Counted from the first letter of the stretch, positions 54,472-63,305 are shown. The stretch is 64,000 nucleotides of DNA from Gammaproteobacteria bacterium (GCA_018813765.1 JAHJBC010000006.1:620001-684000); one strand, 5' to 3'. A program made the numbers and translations. Notes: a model not told the origin generated them from the sequence alone.

Positions 54472-55202
54472 CCGATGGTTTTAAGATCAACCCAAGAATC
54501 ATCGTTGCGCTGGATTTCCCGCATGCTGTCCCGGCGCTGGCGCTGGCACAGAAGCTCGATCCTTCGAAATGCCGCCTCAAGGTGGGCAAGGAGCTGTTCA
54601 CCGCCGCCGGGCCGCAGCTGGTAGAGCAATTGCAGAAGTCCGGTTTCGAAGTCTTCCTTGATCTCAAATTCCACGACATCCCCAACACCACGGCGCAAGC
54701 CTGCAAGGCGGCAGCGTCGCTCGGCGTGTGGATGGTGAACGTGCATGCACTTGGCGGCAAACGCATGATGGAGGCGGCGCGTGAGGCGCTGGCCAACATC
54801 GCGAACCGCCCCAAACTGATCGCCGTGACCGTGCTCACCAGCATGGCGCAGCAGGACCTGCACGAGATCGGCATCAACGCCAGTCCGGCGCAGATGGTGC
54901 CGCTGCTCGCCGGATTGGCGAACGACTGCGGCCTGGACGGCGTGGTGTGTTCCGCGCAGGAGGCATTTGTGCTGCGCCAGCAGATGGGCCGGGATTTTTG
55001 TCTGGTCACTCCCGGCATCCGTCCGGCTCCCGGCATCCGTCCGGCGAACGCCGCCGCGGATGACCAGGCGCGCATCATGACGCCGCGTGCCGCACTGGAA
55101 GCCGGTTCCAGCTATCTGGTCATCGGCCGCCCGATCACGCAGGCGCCCGACCCGTTGCAGGCGTTGCAGGATATTCTGAAAGAGACAGGAGACATGGCAT
55201 GA
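54468..55202 (+). CDS. pyrF: Orotidine 5'-phosphate decarboxylase with a 6-residue tandem duplication
   Basis: Makes UMP in pyrimidine synthesis. The 244 residues have the catalytic [12 protein letters not shown] (D65, K67 and D70) and an upstream lysine in LKVGKELF. The phosphate-binding loop normally reads TPGIRPxG; here PGIRPA is present twice (residues 182-187 and 188-193) owing to an 18-base tandem duplication. The rest of the protein is intact. It overlaps lapB and hldE by four bases each. Confidence 0.93.
   Translation: MTDGFKINPRIIVALDFPHAVPALALAQKLDPSKCRLKVGKELFTAAGPQLVEQLQKSGFEVFLDLKFHDIPNTTAQACKAAASLGVWMVNVHALGGKRMMEAAREALANIANRPKLIAVTVLTSMAQQDLHEIGINASPAQMVPLLAGLANDCGLDGVVCSAQEAFVLRQQMGRDFCLVTPGIRPAPGIRPANAAADDQARIMTPRAALEAGSSYLVIGRPITQAPDPLQALQDILKETGDMA
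55011..55046 (+). repeat. 18-base in-frame tandem duplication inside pyrF
   Basis: CCCGGCATCCGTCCGGCT (55011-55028) is followed at once by CCCGGCATCCGTCCGGCG (55029-55046); only the last base differs. It adds six residues in the loop that contacts the substrate phosphate. Confidence 0.95.
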
Positions 55203-56143
55203 AACTGCCGTCGTTCGACAAGGCGCGGGTATTGGTGGTAGGCGACGTGATGCTGGACCGCTACTGGTTCGGTGATGTGTCGCGCATCTCGCCCGAGGCG
55301 CCGGTGCCGGTGCTGAAGGTCAGCAAGGTGGAAGAACGTCCGGGCGGCGCGGCCAACGTGGCGCGCAACATCGCTTCGCTGGGGGCGCACTGCACGCTGC
55401 TGTCGGTGGTCGGCGCGGACGAGGCGGGCGATTGCCTGCAACGCCTGCTTACCGAGCAGGGCGGGGTCACCGCCATGCTGCACCGTGACGACAGCATCTC
55501 CACCATCGTCAAGCTGCGCGCCATCGCGCGCCATCAGCAATTGTTGCGCATCGATTTCGAGACGCCGCCCAGCCATGAAGTGTTGAATGCAAAGCTGGCG
55601 GATTTCCATGCCAAACTGCCGCAGGCCGACGTGGTGCTGCTGTCCGATTACGGCAAGGGCGGACTCGCGCATATCGCCGAGATGATCAAGGCGGCGCGCG
55701 CGGCGGGCAAACCGGTGCTGGTCGATCCCAAGGGCGACGACTACGCGCGCTACCAGGGCGCGACGCTGCTCACCCCCAACCGCAGCGAGTTCCGCGAAGT
55801 GGCGGGAAGCTGGAAGAGCGAGGACGAGTTGAACGCCAAGGCGCAGAAACTGCGCACCGAACTGAAGCTGGATGCGCTGCTGGTCACGCGCAGCGAAGAG
55901 GGCATGTCGCTGTTCCGCGACCAGGACGTGCTGCACGAGCCGACCCACGCGCGCGAGGTGTTCGACGTGAGCGGCGCGGGCGACACCGTCATCGCCACGC
56001 TGGCGGTAATGCTGGCGAGCGGGGCCGACATGGGCGACGCGGTGCGCATCGCCAATCGTGCGGCGGGTGTGGTGGTGGGCAAGCTGGGCACCGCAGTCGT
56101 GACGCGCGAAGAGATATTGCAGGATATGAAGAAGCAGGACTGA
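55199..56143 (+). CDS. hldE: D-glycero-beta-D-manno-heptose-7-phosphate kinase (RfaE domain I)
   Basis: A PfkB-family kinase that phosphorylates heptose 7-phosphate at C1 for LPS core synthesis. The 314 residues carry [16 protein letters not shown] and the catalytic [14 protein letters not shown]. The C-terminal adenylyltransferase domain found in the 477-residue E. coli HldE is absent, so a separate hldC/rfaE2 gene is expected elsewhere. It overlaps pyrF by four bases and is followed, 136 bases later, by hldD. Confidence 0.94.
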   Translation: MKLPSFDKARVLVVGDVMLDRYWFGDVSRISPEAPVPVLKVSKVEERPGGAANVARNIASLGAHCTLLSVVGADEAGDCLQRLLTEQGGVTAMLHRDDSISTIVKLRAIARHQQLLRIDFETPPSHEVLNAKLADFHAKLPQADVVLLSDYGKGGLAHIAEMIKAARAAGKPVLVDPKGDDYARYQGATLLTPNRSEFREVAGSWKSEDELNAKAQKLRTELKLDALLVTRSEEGMSLFRDQDVLHEPTHAREVFDVSGAGDTVIATLAVMLASGADMGDAVRIANRAAGVVVGKLGTAVVTREEILQDMKKQD

Positions 56144-56213
56144 GTGCTGGGTGCTGAGGGCTGTATGGCGCTTGAGTCAGATAGGCCTTGCGAAAAAAGT
56201 GGTTAATGTAATA

Positions 56214-56234
56214 CCCTTTCGCGCTCGCGAAGGG
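56214..56234. other. Palindrome in the hldE-hldD gap
   Basis: CCCTTTCGCG and CGCGAAGGG form a hairpin with one bulged T and a two-base loop. No T-run follows, so it is not a clear terminator; the hldD ribosome site AAGGAG lies downstream. Confidence 0.45.
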
Positions 56235-56279
56235 AAAGAGGGAGGGCTGTGATCCATCCTTCTATTTCAAGGAGATAGC

Positions 56280-57278
56280 ATGTACTACGTGGTAACCGGA
56301 GCAGCGGGATTCATCGGATCAAACCTGGTCAAGGCGCTGAACGAGCGCGGCGAGACCAACATCATCGCGGTCGACAACATGAAGAAGGCCGACAAGTTCA
56401 GGAACCTCGTCGATTGCGAGATCGCCGATTACATCGACAAGGAAGATTTCGTCGGCCTGCTGCAGGACGGTTCCTTCGACGGCATCCTGGCGGCGATACT
56501 GCATGAGGGCGCTTGCTCCGACACCATGGAGACCGACGGTCACTACATGATGGAGAACAACTACCGCTACTCGCTGGAGATCCTGAACCACTGCCAGAGC
56601 GAGGAAGTGCCGTTCCTGTACGCGTCTTCCGCCTCGGTGTACGGCGGCGGCGGCGTGTTCCAGGAGAGCCGCGAATACGAGTCTCCGCTCAACGTCTATG
56701 CCTATTCCAAGTTCTTGTTCGATCAGGTGGTGCGCCGCCGCTGGGCGAACCGCGAATCGCAGATCGCCGGATTCCGCTATTTCAACGTCTACGGCCAGCG
56801 TGAGCAGCACAAGGGGCGCATGGCTTCGGTGGCCTATCACTTCTTTAACCAGTACCGCGCCGACGGTTTCGTGAAGCTGTTCGAGGGCTGCGACGGCTAC
56901 GTCAACGGCGGGCAGTTGCGCGACTTCGTCTCCATCGATGACGTGGTCAAGGTCAACATGTATTTCCTCGACAATCCGGGCAAGTCAGGCATCTTCAATC
57001 TCGGCACCGGCAATGCGCAGAGCTTCAACGATGTCGCCGCCGCCACCATCAACACCCTGCGCGCGGCCAACGGCGAGGGGGCATTGACGCTGGAGCAGAT
57101 GCAGCAGCAACAGATCATCCGATATATTCCCTTCCCCGAGCAGTTGAAGGGCAAGTACCAGAGTTATACGCAGGCCGACATCTCAGCCCTGCGCAAGATT
57201 GGTTATGCCGAGCCGTTCCTGACCGTGGAGCAGGGCACGGCCCGCTACGTGAATTACATGTTGGAGCAGTCCAAGTAG
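56280..57278 (+). CDS. hldD: ADP-L-glycero-D-manno-heptose-6-epimerase
   Basis: Converts ADP-D-glycero-D-manno-heptose to the L-glycero form used by WaaC and WaaF. The 332 residues begin with the NADP-binding GAAGFIGSN (7-15) and contain the YxxxK pair Y140/K144 and the serine/threonine-rich [22 protein letters not shown] precedes the ATG. Together with hldE here and waaF at the left edge it covers most of the heptose branch. Confidence 0.96.
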   Translation: MYYVVTGAAGFIGSNLVKALNERGETNIIAVDNMKKADKFRNLVDCEIADYIDKEDFVGLLQDGSFDGILAAILHEGACSDTMETDGHYMMENNYRYSLEILNHCQSEEVPFLYASSASVYGGGGVFQESREYESPLNVYAYSKFLFDQVVRRRWANRESQIAGFRYFNVYGQREQHKGRMASVAYHFFNQYRADGFVKLFEGCDGYVNGGQLRDFVSIDDVVKVNMYFLDNPGKSGIFNLGTGNAQSFNDVAAATINTLRAANGEGALTLEQMQQQQIIRYIPFPEQLKGKYQSYTQADISALRKIGYAEPFLTVEQGTARYVNYMLEQSK

Positions 57279-57362
57279 GAGGAATTACAAGCTGTTGCAG
57301 TCTTTGACAGGAGGATTTTTTTCAACCGCGGTGAAGACCGCTTACTTTGAAAGGAATCTGTG

Positions 57363-57650
57363 ATGAAGAAACTGTTGCTGTCTTTGTTCGTATCGTTAGC
57401 ATTTTCCGGCATCACCTACGCAGCCGTCGATCTCAACACCGCAAGCAAGGAAGAATTGCAGACGGTCAAGGGCATCGGCGAAGCCAAAGCGGAAGCCATC
57501 ATCCAGTACCGCAAGCAGCACGGGCCGTTCGCGAAAGTGGACGACCTCGATCAGGTCAAGGGCTTCGGCGACAAATCGGTCGAGAAGCTGCGTACGGAGC
57601 TGACGGTGGGAAGTTCTGCCAAGGCAGCGGACAAGACTGCGAAGAAGTAG
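57363..57650 (+). CDS. comEA: ComEA-like helix-hairpin-helix DNA-binding protein
   Basis: A 95-residue exported protein with a signal peptide (about residues 1-20, ending TYAA) and two helix-hairpin-helix motifs, VKGIGEAKAEAII and VKGFGDKSVEKLR, as in ComEA proteins that bind incoming DNA in the periplasm during natural transformation. AAGGAATCT precedes both a GTG (57360) and the chosen ATG (57363). A type IV pilus minor-pilin operon in the same window makes DNA uptake plausible. A strong terminator follows. Confidence 0.88.
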   Translation: MKKLLLSLFVSLAFSGITYAAVDLNTASKEELQTVKGIGEAKAEAIIQYRKQHGPFAKVDDLDQVKGFGDKSVEKLRTELTVGSSAKAADKTAKK

Positions 57651-57667
57651 TACGCCAGTCCTGTATC

Positions 57668-57704
57668 AAAAAGCCCGTCCGGCGCAAGCCGGGCGGGCTT
57701 TTTT
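57668..57704 (+). terminator. Terminator after comEA
   Basis: AAAAAGCCCG and TCCGGC pair with GCCGGG and CGGGCTTTTT around the loop GCAA, followed by more T; it is the end of the long co-directional block. The next 100 bases hold two small palindromes (near 57737 and 57778) and no gene. Confidence 0.9.
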
Positions 57705-57805
57705 CATCCTCATAACCGCTGTTGGGTGTTTGCAGGTGCGAATTTATTCGCATGATCATTGGGGTATGTGCGAGTCGCCCGTTCGAGAACGGCGACACTA
57801 CCGAG

Positions 57806-59239
57806 CTAGACCATGAAGCCCAGATCCTGCACCGTAAAATTGGCCAGGTTGGGAAACACCGCGGTGATCTCGGCTGGACTAAGGCCGAACCATCTGGCCA
57901 GCGTCGCGGCATACTGGTCCACCGAAATATTCGGGATCAGGCTGCCGGAGCCGATGTCGCGCGGGTTGTCGGCGCTGATGGAGGTTTGCGGGAATTCGCC
58001 GTAGATATCCTTGCCCCTGACCGCACCGCCCGCCACGAAATGATGCCCGCCCCAGCCGTGGTCGGTGCCGCTGCCGTTGCTGGCGAAGGTGCGGCCAAAA
58101 TCGGAGGCGGTGAACAGCGTCACACTGTTGCGCATGTCGCCGACCGGCAGGGCGGCCAGCGCGTCGTCGAAATACGCGATCGCATGTGCCAGCCGTGCCA
58201 TCAGGTCGCCGTGTCCCGGCAACTGTCCGTTGTGCGTATCGAATCCGCTCACGCCGACGAAGAACACCTGCCGGTGCGCACCCAGCAAGGTTTGGCCGGC
58301 GATGATGCGTGCCACGGTGCGCAACTGGGTGGCCAGCGGGTTGTTGGCCTGATAGTTGTAGTAAGCGGTGTACTGGGTGGGGGCAGGCACGCTGGAAGCG
58401 GTCGCCTGCATCACGGCATCGAGGTCGGTCTGCGCAGCAATCGCCCGCTGCACCACCGCGGTGTGATCCATCTCGAACACGTTGCCGCTGGTGGGCGTGG
58501 TGATGATGTCGCGCAGCAGGGTGGTGCTGGCGCCGAACAGATTGGTCATGCCGCCGATGGCCACAGCGCTGCCGTTCGAGTTGATCTGGTACTGGTTGAG
58601 GGTCTCGCCGGCCAGATACACGCTGTTGCCGGTCAGGGAAATGCTGGAGAAGTTCTCCCTGGTGTTGCTGGATCGCAGCCAGTCGGCCATGCGGCCTCCC
58701 CATCCGTAAATGGGTTTGGCCGGGTCGGCGGAAAGCCATTGGCTGGTCTGGTCGCTGTGCGAGAACAGGCTGGGGGGCTTCTGGATGGCGTTATCCGCAT
58801 AAGCGATCTTGTCCGCGATCGGTTCGATCAGGTTGCCCACATTCGCCACGATGGCGGCGCGTCCGGCGTCGAACAGGGTCTGCAGCGGCGCCATGCCGGG
58901 GTGCAGGGCAAACGAGCGGGTGCCCTGGGCTGTGTTCGGGACGATGGGCAATACCCCGCCTTCGGCTCCGACTGCCGGCAGTGCAATGGAACTGCCGCGC
59001 GCCGACTGATAGCTGGCCCACGACGGCGTATCGGTCGCGATCACCATGTTGGCGCTGTCGTTCCCGCCCGCCAGGTAGATGCACACCAGCGCCTTGTAAT
59101 CCGAGGTGTGGGTCGATGCCGCGGCGGTGTTCACGGCAAACAGGTTCAGCGCGAACGGTGCGCTAATCGAGCCTGCTGCCGTGAGCAGCGATGAGCGGCG
59201 CAGGAATTCTCTTCGCGATTTGTCGATGGTTTCGGTCAT
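57806..59239 (-). CDS. DUF1501 family protein, Tat-exported
   Basis: A 477-residue protein with a twin-arginine signal (SRREFL at 8-13, then a hydrophobic stretch to about residue 40). The rest matches DUF1501, an alkaline-phosphatase/sulfatase-like fold of unknown activity, with LVCIYLAGGNDSANMV near residue 52, the segment SGFDTHNGQ, and SDFGRTFASNGSGTDHGWGGHH, which carries likely metal ligands. It is always seen next to a DUF1800 gene, here 13 bases upstream. Export as a folded, possibly metal-loaded enzyme is inferred from the Tat signal. Confidence 0.88.
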   Translation of the reverse strand: MTETIDKSRREFLRRSSLLTAAGSISAPFALNLFAVNTAAASTHTSDYKALVCIYLAGGNDSANMVIATDTPSWASYQSARGSSIALPAVGAEGGVLPIVPNTAQGTRSFALHPGMAPLQTLFDAGRAAIVANVGNLIEPIADKIAYADNAIQKPPSLFSHSDQTSQWLSADPAKPIYGWGGRMADWLRSSNTRENFSSISLTGNSVYLAGETLNQYQINSNGSAVAIGGMTNLFGASTTLLRDIITTPTSGNVFEMDHTAVVQRAIAAQTDLDAVMQATASSVPAPTQYTAYYNYQANNPLATQLRTVARIIAGQTLLGAHRQVFFVGVSGFDTHNGQLPGHGDLMARLAHAIAYFDDALAALPVGDMRNSVTLFTASDFGRTFASNGSGTDHGWGGHHFVAGGAVRGKDIYGEFPQTSISADNPRDIGSGSLIPNISVDQYAATLARWFGLSPAEITAVFPNLANFTVQDLGFMV

Positions 59240-59252
59240 GGGGTACCTTTGC

Positions 59253-60893
59253 TCATTTCTGCACGATGTATTCCGGCGACGCCATGGTCAGGAAGACCGC
59301 CAGATAGACACGATTGATATCGGAATTGCCCGGGTTCGAATTGATCGCCGCCAGTATCTGGCTGCGCAGGGTCGCGGACATCTGGTTCTGCATGAGCAGC
59401 AGATTGACGCGATCGACCAGCACCCCGGGCGAACGGGCCAGCGCCAGCTCGGCCGTGTAATCGGCCTTGATGTCGTTCGACATGCCGGTGCCGTTCTGGA
59501 TGGTGTCGCGCATGAAATTCAGGTAGCCGGTCACCGACATCTCCTCGGTGATCTGCATCTCGGGCGAAAACAGGCTGGCCGCGGCGATGCTGGAGTTCGG
59601 CGGCACATACTCCGGGCGGAAAAAATTGAACACCGAAGGCGCGCGCATCGGCGTCTGTGCCAACCCCCACAGCGGATCGTCGGTGGTGTCCATGCGGAAG
59701 CGGCCGGAACTCGAAGTGGCATGAAAGGCGCGCATCCAGTTGGCAAGGCGAATGACGGGTTCGCGCAATTTACCCGCCGTGCTGGATGTCGGGACCGTTC
59801 TTGCTTCCGGGTCCAGCAGGACGGCCTTGATCACGGCCTTCATGTCGCCGCGCACACCTTGTCCGTTGTTATTGAACGCTGCCGCGACCCTGCCCACATA
59901 GGCCGGGCTGGGGTTGCTGCCGACCAGGCGCTGGATGAGTTCGCGCCCGATGAAGGGGCCGACGTTGGGATGATTGAACAGCGTATCCAGCGCGATCCTG
60001 AGGCTGGCCTCGCCCGAGGTGTTCGCCGGGATGGTCACGCCCAGGAATGTCTTGGGCAAGGTCTCGTGGTAGGCCGCATAGTTCTGCATCGGCAGCCAGT
60101 CCCGGTTCGGATCGGCATCGCCCCAGCCGAAAAAGCGGCTTGAACTTTTGTCCGGCCCGGCCCAGCTCCAGCCGGTGAAAACCTTGGCCAGTCCCTTGAT
60201 GTCGTCGCTGGTGTAGGTCTCGGTCGCGGGCAAGGTGGTATCCGTGCCGTCCGGATTGAGTTGCCTGAGGCCGATGGTGAAAAGCTGCATGATTTCGCGC
60301 GCATAGTTCTCGTTCGGCACGCGGGTGCCCTCGGTCTTGCGGTTGCCCAGCGCGTTCAGATAGTTGCCCATCATGGGGTGCAGCGTCACCGCTTCCAGCA
60401 GGCCGCGGAAATTGCGGAAGGCGTGTGCACCCAGCAAGTCGTAATAGTTGGCGACGCCGCGCGCATTGTAGGCAAGCGTGCTGTTCTGGTAGGAGATGAC
60501 GAAGATCTGCGACAGGGCGAAAGTGACGCGCTGGCGCAATTGGTCGTCGCCGTTGACCGCCTGCTGCCAGAACGACTCGAAGAACTGGTCCTGGTCGTAA
60601 TCATCCCCGTTCCCCGGCGGCAACGAGTTCATATAGGAGAAATGCAGTCTTTGCGGCTTGGAGAACTGGTCGTTGAACCAGGCCGCCGTTCCCATCTCGC
60701 TCAATCTGTTTATCTCCTCCACGGTCGGCCCGAACGTGGCTTGCGAGAGCAGGCGCGAGGCTTCGACTGCGGTGGGGTGTTGCACATCGGATGTCGTGGT
60801 TGTCGTGTCGCCGCCGCCGCAGGCGGAGAGCAGGGCGACGAACAATGCGATCTTTCCGAAGAGCAGCGCGGTTCGACTGATCGGTGCGTTCAT
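59253..60893 (-). CDS. DUF1800 family protein, predicted lipoprotein
   Basis: A 546-residue protein. The start at 60893 (MNAPISRTALLF) gives a signal peptide with the lipobox LLSAC and C25 as the lipidated residue. The family pattern begins with SRLLSQATFGPT, a partly helical repeat-like domain, and contains NENYAREIMQLFTIG and FNFFRPEY. The function of DUF1800 is unknown; it is nearly always paired with DUF1501. In-frame ATGs upstream (60911 and 60974) would spoil the signal peptide. Confidence 0.86.
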   Translation of the reverse strand: MNAPISRTALLFGKIALFVALLSACGGGDTTTTTSDVQHPTAVEASRLLSQATFGPTVEEINRLSEMGTAAWFNDQFSKPQRLHFSYMNSLPPGNGDDYDQDQFFESFWQQAVNGDDQLRQRVTFALSQIFVISYQNSTLAYNARGVANYYDLLGAHAFRNFRGLLEAVTLHPMMGNYLNALGNRKTEGTRVPNENYAREIMQLFTIGLRQLNPDGTDTTLPATETYTSDDIKGLAKVFTGWSWAGPDKSSSRFFGWGDADPNRDWLPMQNYAAYHETLPKTFLGVTIPANTSGEASLRIALDTLFNHPNVGPFIGRELIQRLVGSNPSPAYVGRVAAAFNNNGQGVRGDMKAVIKAVLLDPEARTVPTSSTAGKLREPVIRLANWMRAFHATSSSGRFRMDTTDDPLWGLAQTPMRAPSVFNFFRPEYVPPNSSIAAASLFSPEMQITEEMSVTGYLNFMRDTIQNGTGMSNDIKADYTAELALARSPGVLVDRVNLLLMQNQMSATLRSQILAAINSNPGNSDINRVYLAVFLTMASPEYIVQK

Positions 60894-60921
60894 AAAGGGT
60901 ATCCGGCTCATTGGCGTGGAA

Positions 60922-61449
60922 TCAGAATTTGTAGATCGCGGCCAGGTAGACCGAATGGTCGGTGCCGACGGCATTCATGCCGATGCGCCCGCTGACGTCC
61001 GCGCTGAAGTCATATTGCACGCCGGCGCCCACCACCACCCGTTTCCTGAAGGTGGTGGTGACCGTGGTCGTGGCCGGGAAGAGACCTGGTATGCCGGGAT
61101 CGTTGGTGGTCGATTTGGTTTTGCTGCGCTCGTATCCGGCTTTGGCGAATATATAGAAAGGATCCATGTCGCCGAACTTCACCGGGTACATGCCGATGCC
61201 GGCGATGCCTGCGCTGGAAGCCCGTATGGTGGTGTTCGGTTGATAGATGGTATCGATATAGTCGTAGCGTATTTCCAGCGCATACGACCGGTTGATCTGC
61301 AATCCCAGCATGGCGCCGACGATCGAGTCCCCCAATTGGGCACCGACATACAAACGGGTCGCATCGGCATTGGGTGTACTCGCGGGCGCAGCCAGAGCCG
61401 GCGCGGCGAAAGAGAAGGACAACAGGGTGACAGTCAGGATTCGTTTCAT
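60922..61449 (-). CDS. Small outer-membrane beta-barrel protein, copy 1
   Basis: A 175-residue protein with a signal peptide (cleavage predicted after residue 20, PALA). Alternating amphipathic strands follow, ending in an aromatic residue (LAAIYKF), the usual signature of an outer-membrane barrel of about eight strands. It resembles the next gene in layout and in motifs such as GIAGIGMYPVKF (GIVGIARFPMKL in the other) and the YLAAIY end. It may be a porin-like or OmpW-like protein; the function is unknown. Confidence 0.75.
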   Translation of the reverse strand: MKRILTVTLLSFSFAAPALAAPASTPNADATRLYVGAQLGDSIVGAMLGLQINRSYALEIRYDYIDTIYQPNTTIRASSAGIAGIGMYPVKFGDMDPFYIFAKAGYERSKTKSTTNDPGIPGLFPATTTVTTTFRKRVVVGAGVQYDFSADVSGRIGMNAVGTDHSVYLAAIYKF

Positions 61450-61485
61450 GGTTTTCCTTGATGGCTTGTTGAATGTGTAGCCCGC

Positions 61486-62001
61486 TCAGAATGAGTAGAT
61501 GGCGGCCAGGTAGAGCGAACGTTGCTCGCCCAGAAAGTCCAGCCCCAGACGCCCCGTCAGGTTCTTCGCCAGATCAAGCTCGGCCCCGCCGCCGAACAGG
61601 GCCTGGTTCTTGCTGCTGTCTATCGTGTTGTTGTAGGGCAAGGTGAGGGTGGCCGTACTCGGGATCGAACAGGTCTCGCTGCTGCTCGTGTGCTGGTAGC
61701 CGCCTTTAAGGAAAAGCGAGTAGGGCAACACATTGCTCAGCTTCATGGGAAACCGCGCGATGCCGACGATGCCAACGCCCGTGGACGAGGTGTCGACAGT
61801 CACGCCGGCGTGGGAGATGCTGGAGTTGGATTTTGTGTAATGGGCTTCGATGGAGTATCGCTTGTCCATCGTGTAGCCGAACAGCACACCCGCCGAATCG
61901 TCGTCGATCTGCACGCCCGCATATAGCGGTTCGGCGGATGCACGAGTGTAAATTAACAGGATTAACAGACAGAGAAGGATGCTAGCCAGAATTCGCTTCA
62001 T
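61486..62001 (-). CDS. Small outer-membrane beta-barrel protein, copy 2
   Basis: A 171-residue paralogue of the neighbouring barrel. The signal peptide runs to about residue 23 (RASA), then amphipathic strands follow, ending in LAAIYSF. The start at 62001 (MKRILASILL) aligns with the start of copy 1; a longer frame from 62022 adds seven residues. A tandem duplication followed by divergence is the simplest origin. It is the first of four minus-strand genes leading to DUF1800 and DUF1501. Confidence 0.74.
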   Translation of the reverse strand: MKRILASILLCLLILLIYTRASAEPLYAGVQIDDDSAGVLFGYTMDKRYSIEAHYTKSNSSISHAGVTVDTSSTGVGIVGIARFPMKLSNVLPYSLFLKGGYQHTSSSETCSIPSTATLTLPYNNTIDSSKNQALFGGGAELDLAKNLTGRLGLDFLGEQRSLYLAAIYSF

Positions 62002-62204
62002 AGAGTTTCCGAATAGATTCAATTAATCACATCCGCACCTGACCTTTCCGGTTTTTTGTATGCGGACATGTGGTCATTTCCTCCCTCTGACTCACGAGCC
62101 GGGGGCGACAATACCCTTTGTTGTGGGGGGGGTGTCAATAGCTCGTCCGGGGAGGATGGCGGAGCGCCGGAGGGTGGCGCGAATGAGGATGATCTGTGAT
62201 TAAT

Positions 62205-62233
62205 TAAATATAAACAGTTAGATGTCGTTGCAA
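62205..62233 (-). promoter_or_regulatory. Candidate promoter of the barrel/DUF1800/DUF1501 unit
   Basis: Minus-strand TTGCAA (62228-62233) is followed after 17 bases by TATTTA (62205-62210), or after 15 bases by TATATT (62207-62212), within an A/T-rich island. The leader to the first gene would be about 200 bases. Confidence 0.35.
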
Positions 62234-62392
62234 ATTGCCTGCGCCAGACAGCGCGGAAGCCGGAATCGGGTCGGACCCGGCGGAATGAAAGGTAAGTGAA
62301 AACCGACATACGGTCTGAAGGAAGTTGCCCTGCTCGGGTATTCGACAACCCATTTTCGGGGCAAGACGATTCAACCTGAAAATCTTTGTTCA

Positions 62393-62512
62393 TCCACGAA
62401 AAACACGAAAGTCACGAAAATATCAATGGCTTGCATGCATTGCCGACTCACCCATCGGGTTGGTTTAGCCAACAATAGAGAATCCTTTGGTTTTGTTCGT
62501 GTTTTTCGTGGA
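62393..62512. repeat. 120-base element with perfect 17-base inverted ends
   Basis: TCCACGAAAAACACGAA at 62393-62409 and its exact reverse complement at 62496-62512 bound about 86 bases without coding potential. A related half-site, TCCACGAAAGGCACGAAA, occurs at 3709-3726 between the adenylate cyclase and glnE. It looks like a non-autonomous dispersed repeat. Confidence 0.75.
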
Positions 62513-62529
62513 CAACAACGTTTTTTGGG

Positions 62530-62856
62530 TCACGCCTGCCACACCCCGAACCCTGCCCCGCGCAGATCGATGCCCACCTCCACCTCCTTGTCGCAGGCCT
62601 CGTCATAGGACATCGGATTGAATCCTTCGTAGAGGTCGGGCAGCAGGCGCAGTCCGTACTCCCGCACATAGCGGTTGGACTGGATGCCGGCCTTGTGTTT
62701 GTCGAAGCGCACATCGGGATCGAGTCCGGTCATGCCGACGTAGACACAGGGCTTGCCGGGGAGGTAGTTTGGGTTGCAGCGTTTGAAGCGGCCTTCGTGC
62801 AGCACGTCCTTCGACAGTTCGATCACATAGACGTGATAGTGCTTGCGGCGGGCCAT
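62530..62856 (-). CDS. GIY-YIG-like small protein
   Basis: A 108-residue protein with the outline of a GIY-YIG nuclease domain: first strand YHVYVIEL, second strand CVYVGMTG with DPDVRFDKHKAG (arginine and histidine in the expected places), and a glutamate in a later helix (DKEVEVG). No extra DNA-binding domain is fused. Small members of this superfamily are often uncharacterised. It lies 16 bases after the winged-helix gene and may be co-transcribed with it. Nuclease activity is a prediction. Confidence 0.65.
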   Translation of the reverse strand: MARRKHYHVYVIELSKDVLHEGRFKRCNPNYLPGKPCVYVGMTGLDPDVRFDKHKAGIQSNRYVREYGLRLLPDLYEGFNPMSYDEACDKEVEVGIDLRGAGFGVWQA

Positions 62857-62872
62857 GCAGGAAGCGGGAGGG

Positions 62873-63154
62873 TCAGGATATCTTCAGTTGCGACTTGGAT
62901 TTCCTTCCCGGTGCGGCGGGCGGGATATATCCGGCCAGGCGGCATTTCATGCTTTCGATCTGCTTGCCCTTCTCGTAGCAGATGGAATGGCACACCATGA
63001 TCTCGCGCCTGGCGGCCAGGTCGGCGAGTTGTGCATGGGCCTTGGCGAGCGTGAGCCCGGTGGCAGCGGCAATCTCGGCGTCGGTGCGTTCGCCATGTAC
63101 TTTCAGGTATTGCAGTATCGTTTTCAATGTATTTCCGATGGTTACTAATGGCAT
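62873..63154 (-). CDS. Small winged-helix DNA-binding protein
   Basis: A 93-residue protein with a helix-turn-helix unit (about residues 20-55, ERTDAEIAAATGLTLAKAHA) and a likely wing, then a basic C-terminus (GRKSKSQ). I chose the start at 63154 (MPLVTIGNTL) because the longer frame from 63421 runs antisense into cysK. The target is unknown. It sits just before the GIY-YIG-like gene and diverges from cysK, so control of either is possible. Confidence 0.65.
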   Translation of the reverse strand: MPLVTIGNTLKTILQYLKVHGERTDAEIAAATGLTLAKAHAQLADLAARREIMVCHSICYEKGKQIESMKCRLAGYIPPAAPGRKSKSQLKIS

Positions 63155-63305
63155 CAGACGCAATATACCCCTCCCGCACTGGCGGCGCACCATCTTTCCT
63201 GCCAATAGCCATGCCGGTTCTATACATATAACCACAAGCAAGCTCGGGTGGGGCCAAGTCTTGCTAGACTTATGCCGTCGCACAAAATGATCAGGGAGAG
63301 GAAGA

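Larger units (their letters stand above)
62002..62529. other. Intergenic stretch of about 530 bases without a supported gene
   Basis: Contains a candidate minus-strand promoter (62205-62233), a G-rich stretch near 62100-62180 and a 120-base element with inverted ends (62393-62512). The only open frame (62019-62393, minus) has the composition of non-coding sequence and no ribosome site. Confidence 0.7.

Noticed and set aside
57722-60143. Long plus-strand frames opposite DUF1501 and DUF1800
   Set aside because: The minus-strand proteins have signal peptides and family motifs; the plus-strand frames have neither.
62019-62393. 124-codon minus-strand frame in the 62.0-62.5 kb gap
   Set aside because: Composition is unlike coding sequence, it has no ribosome site or recognisable motif, and it overlaps the likely promoter of the barrel gene.
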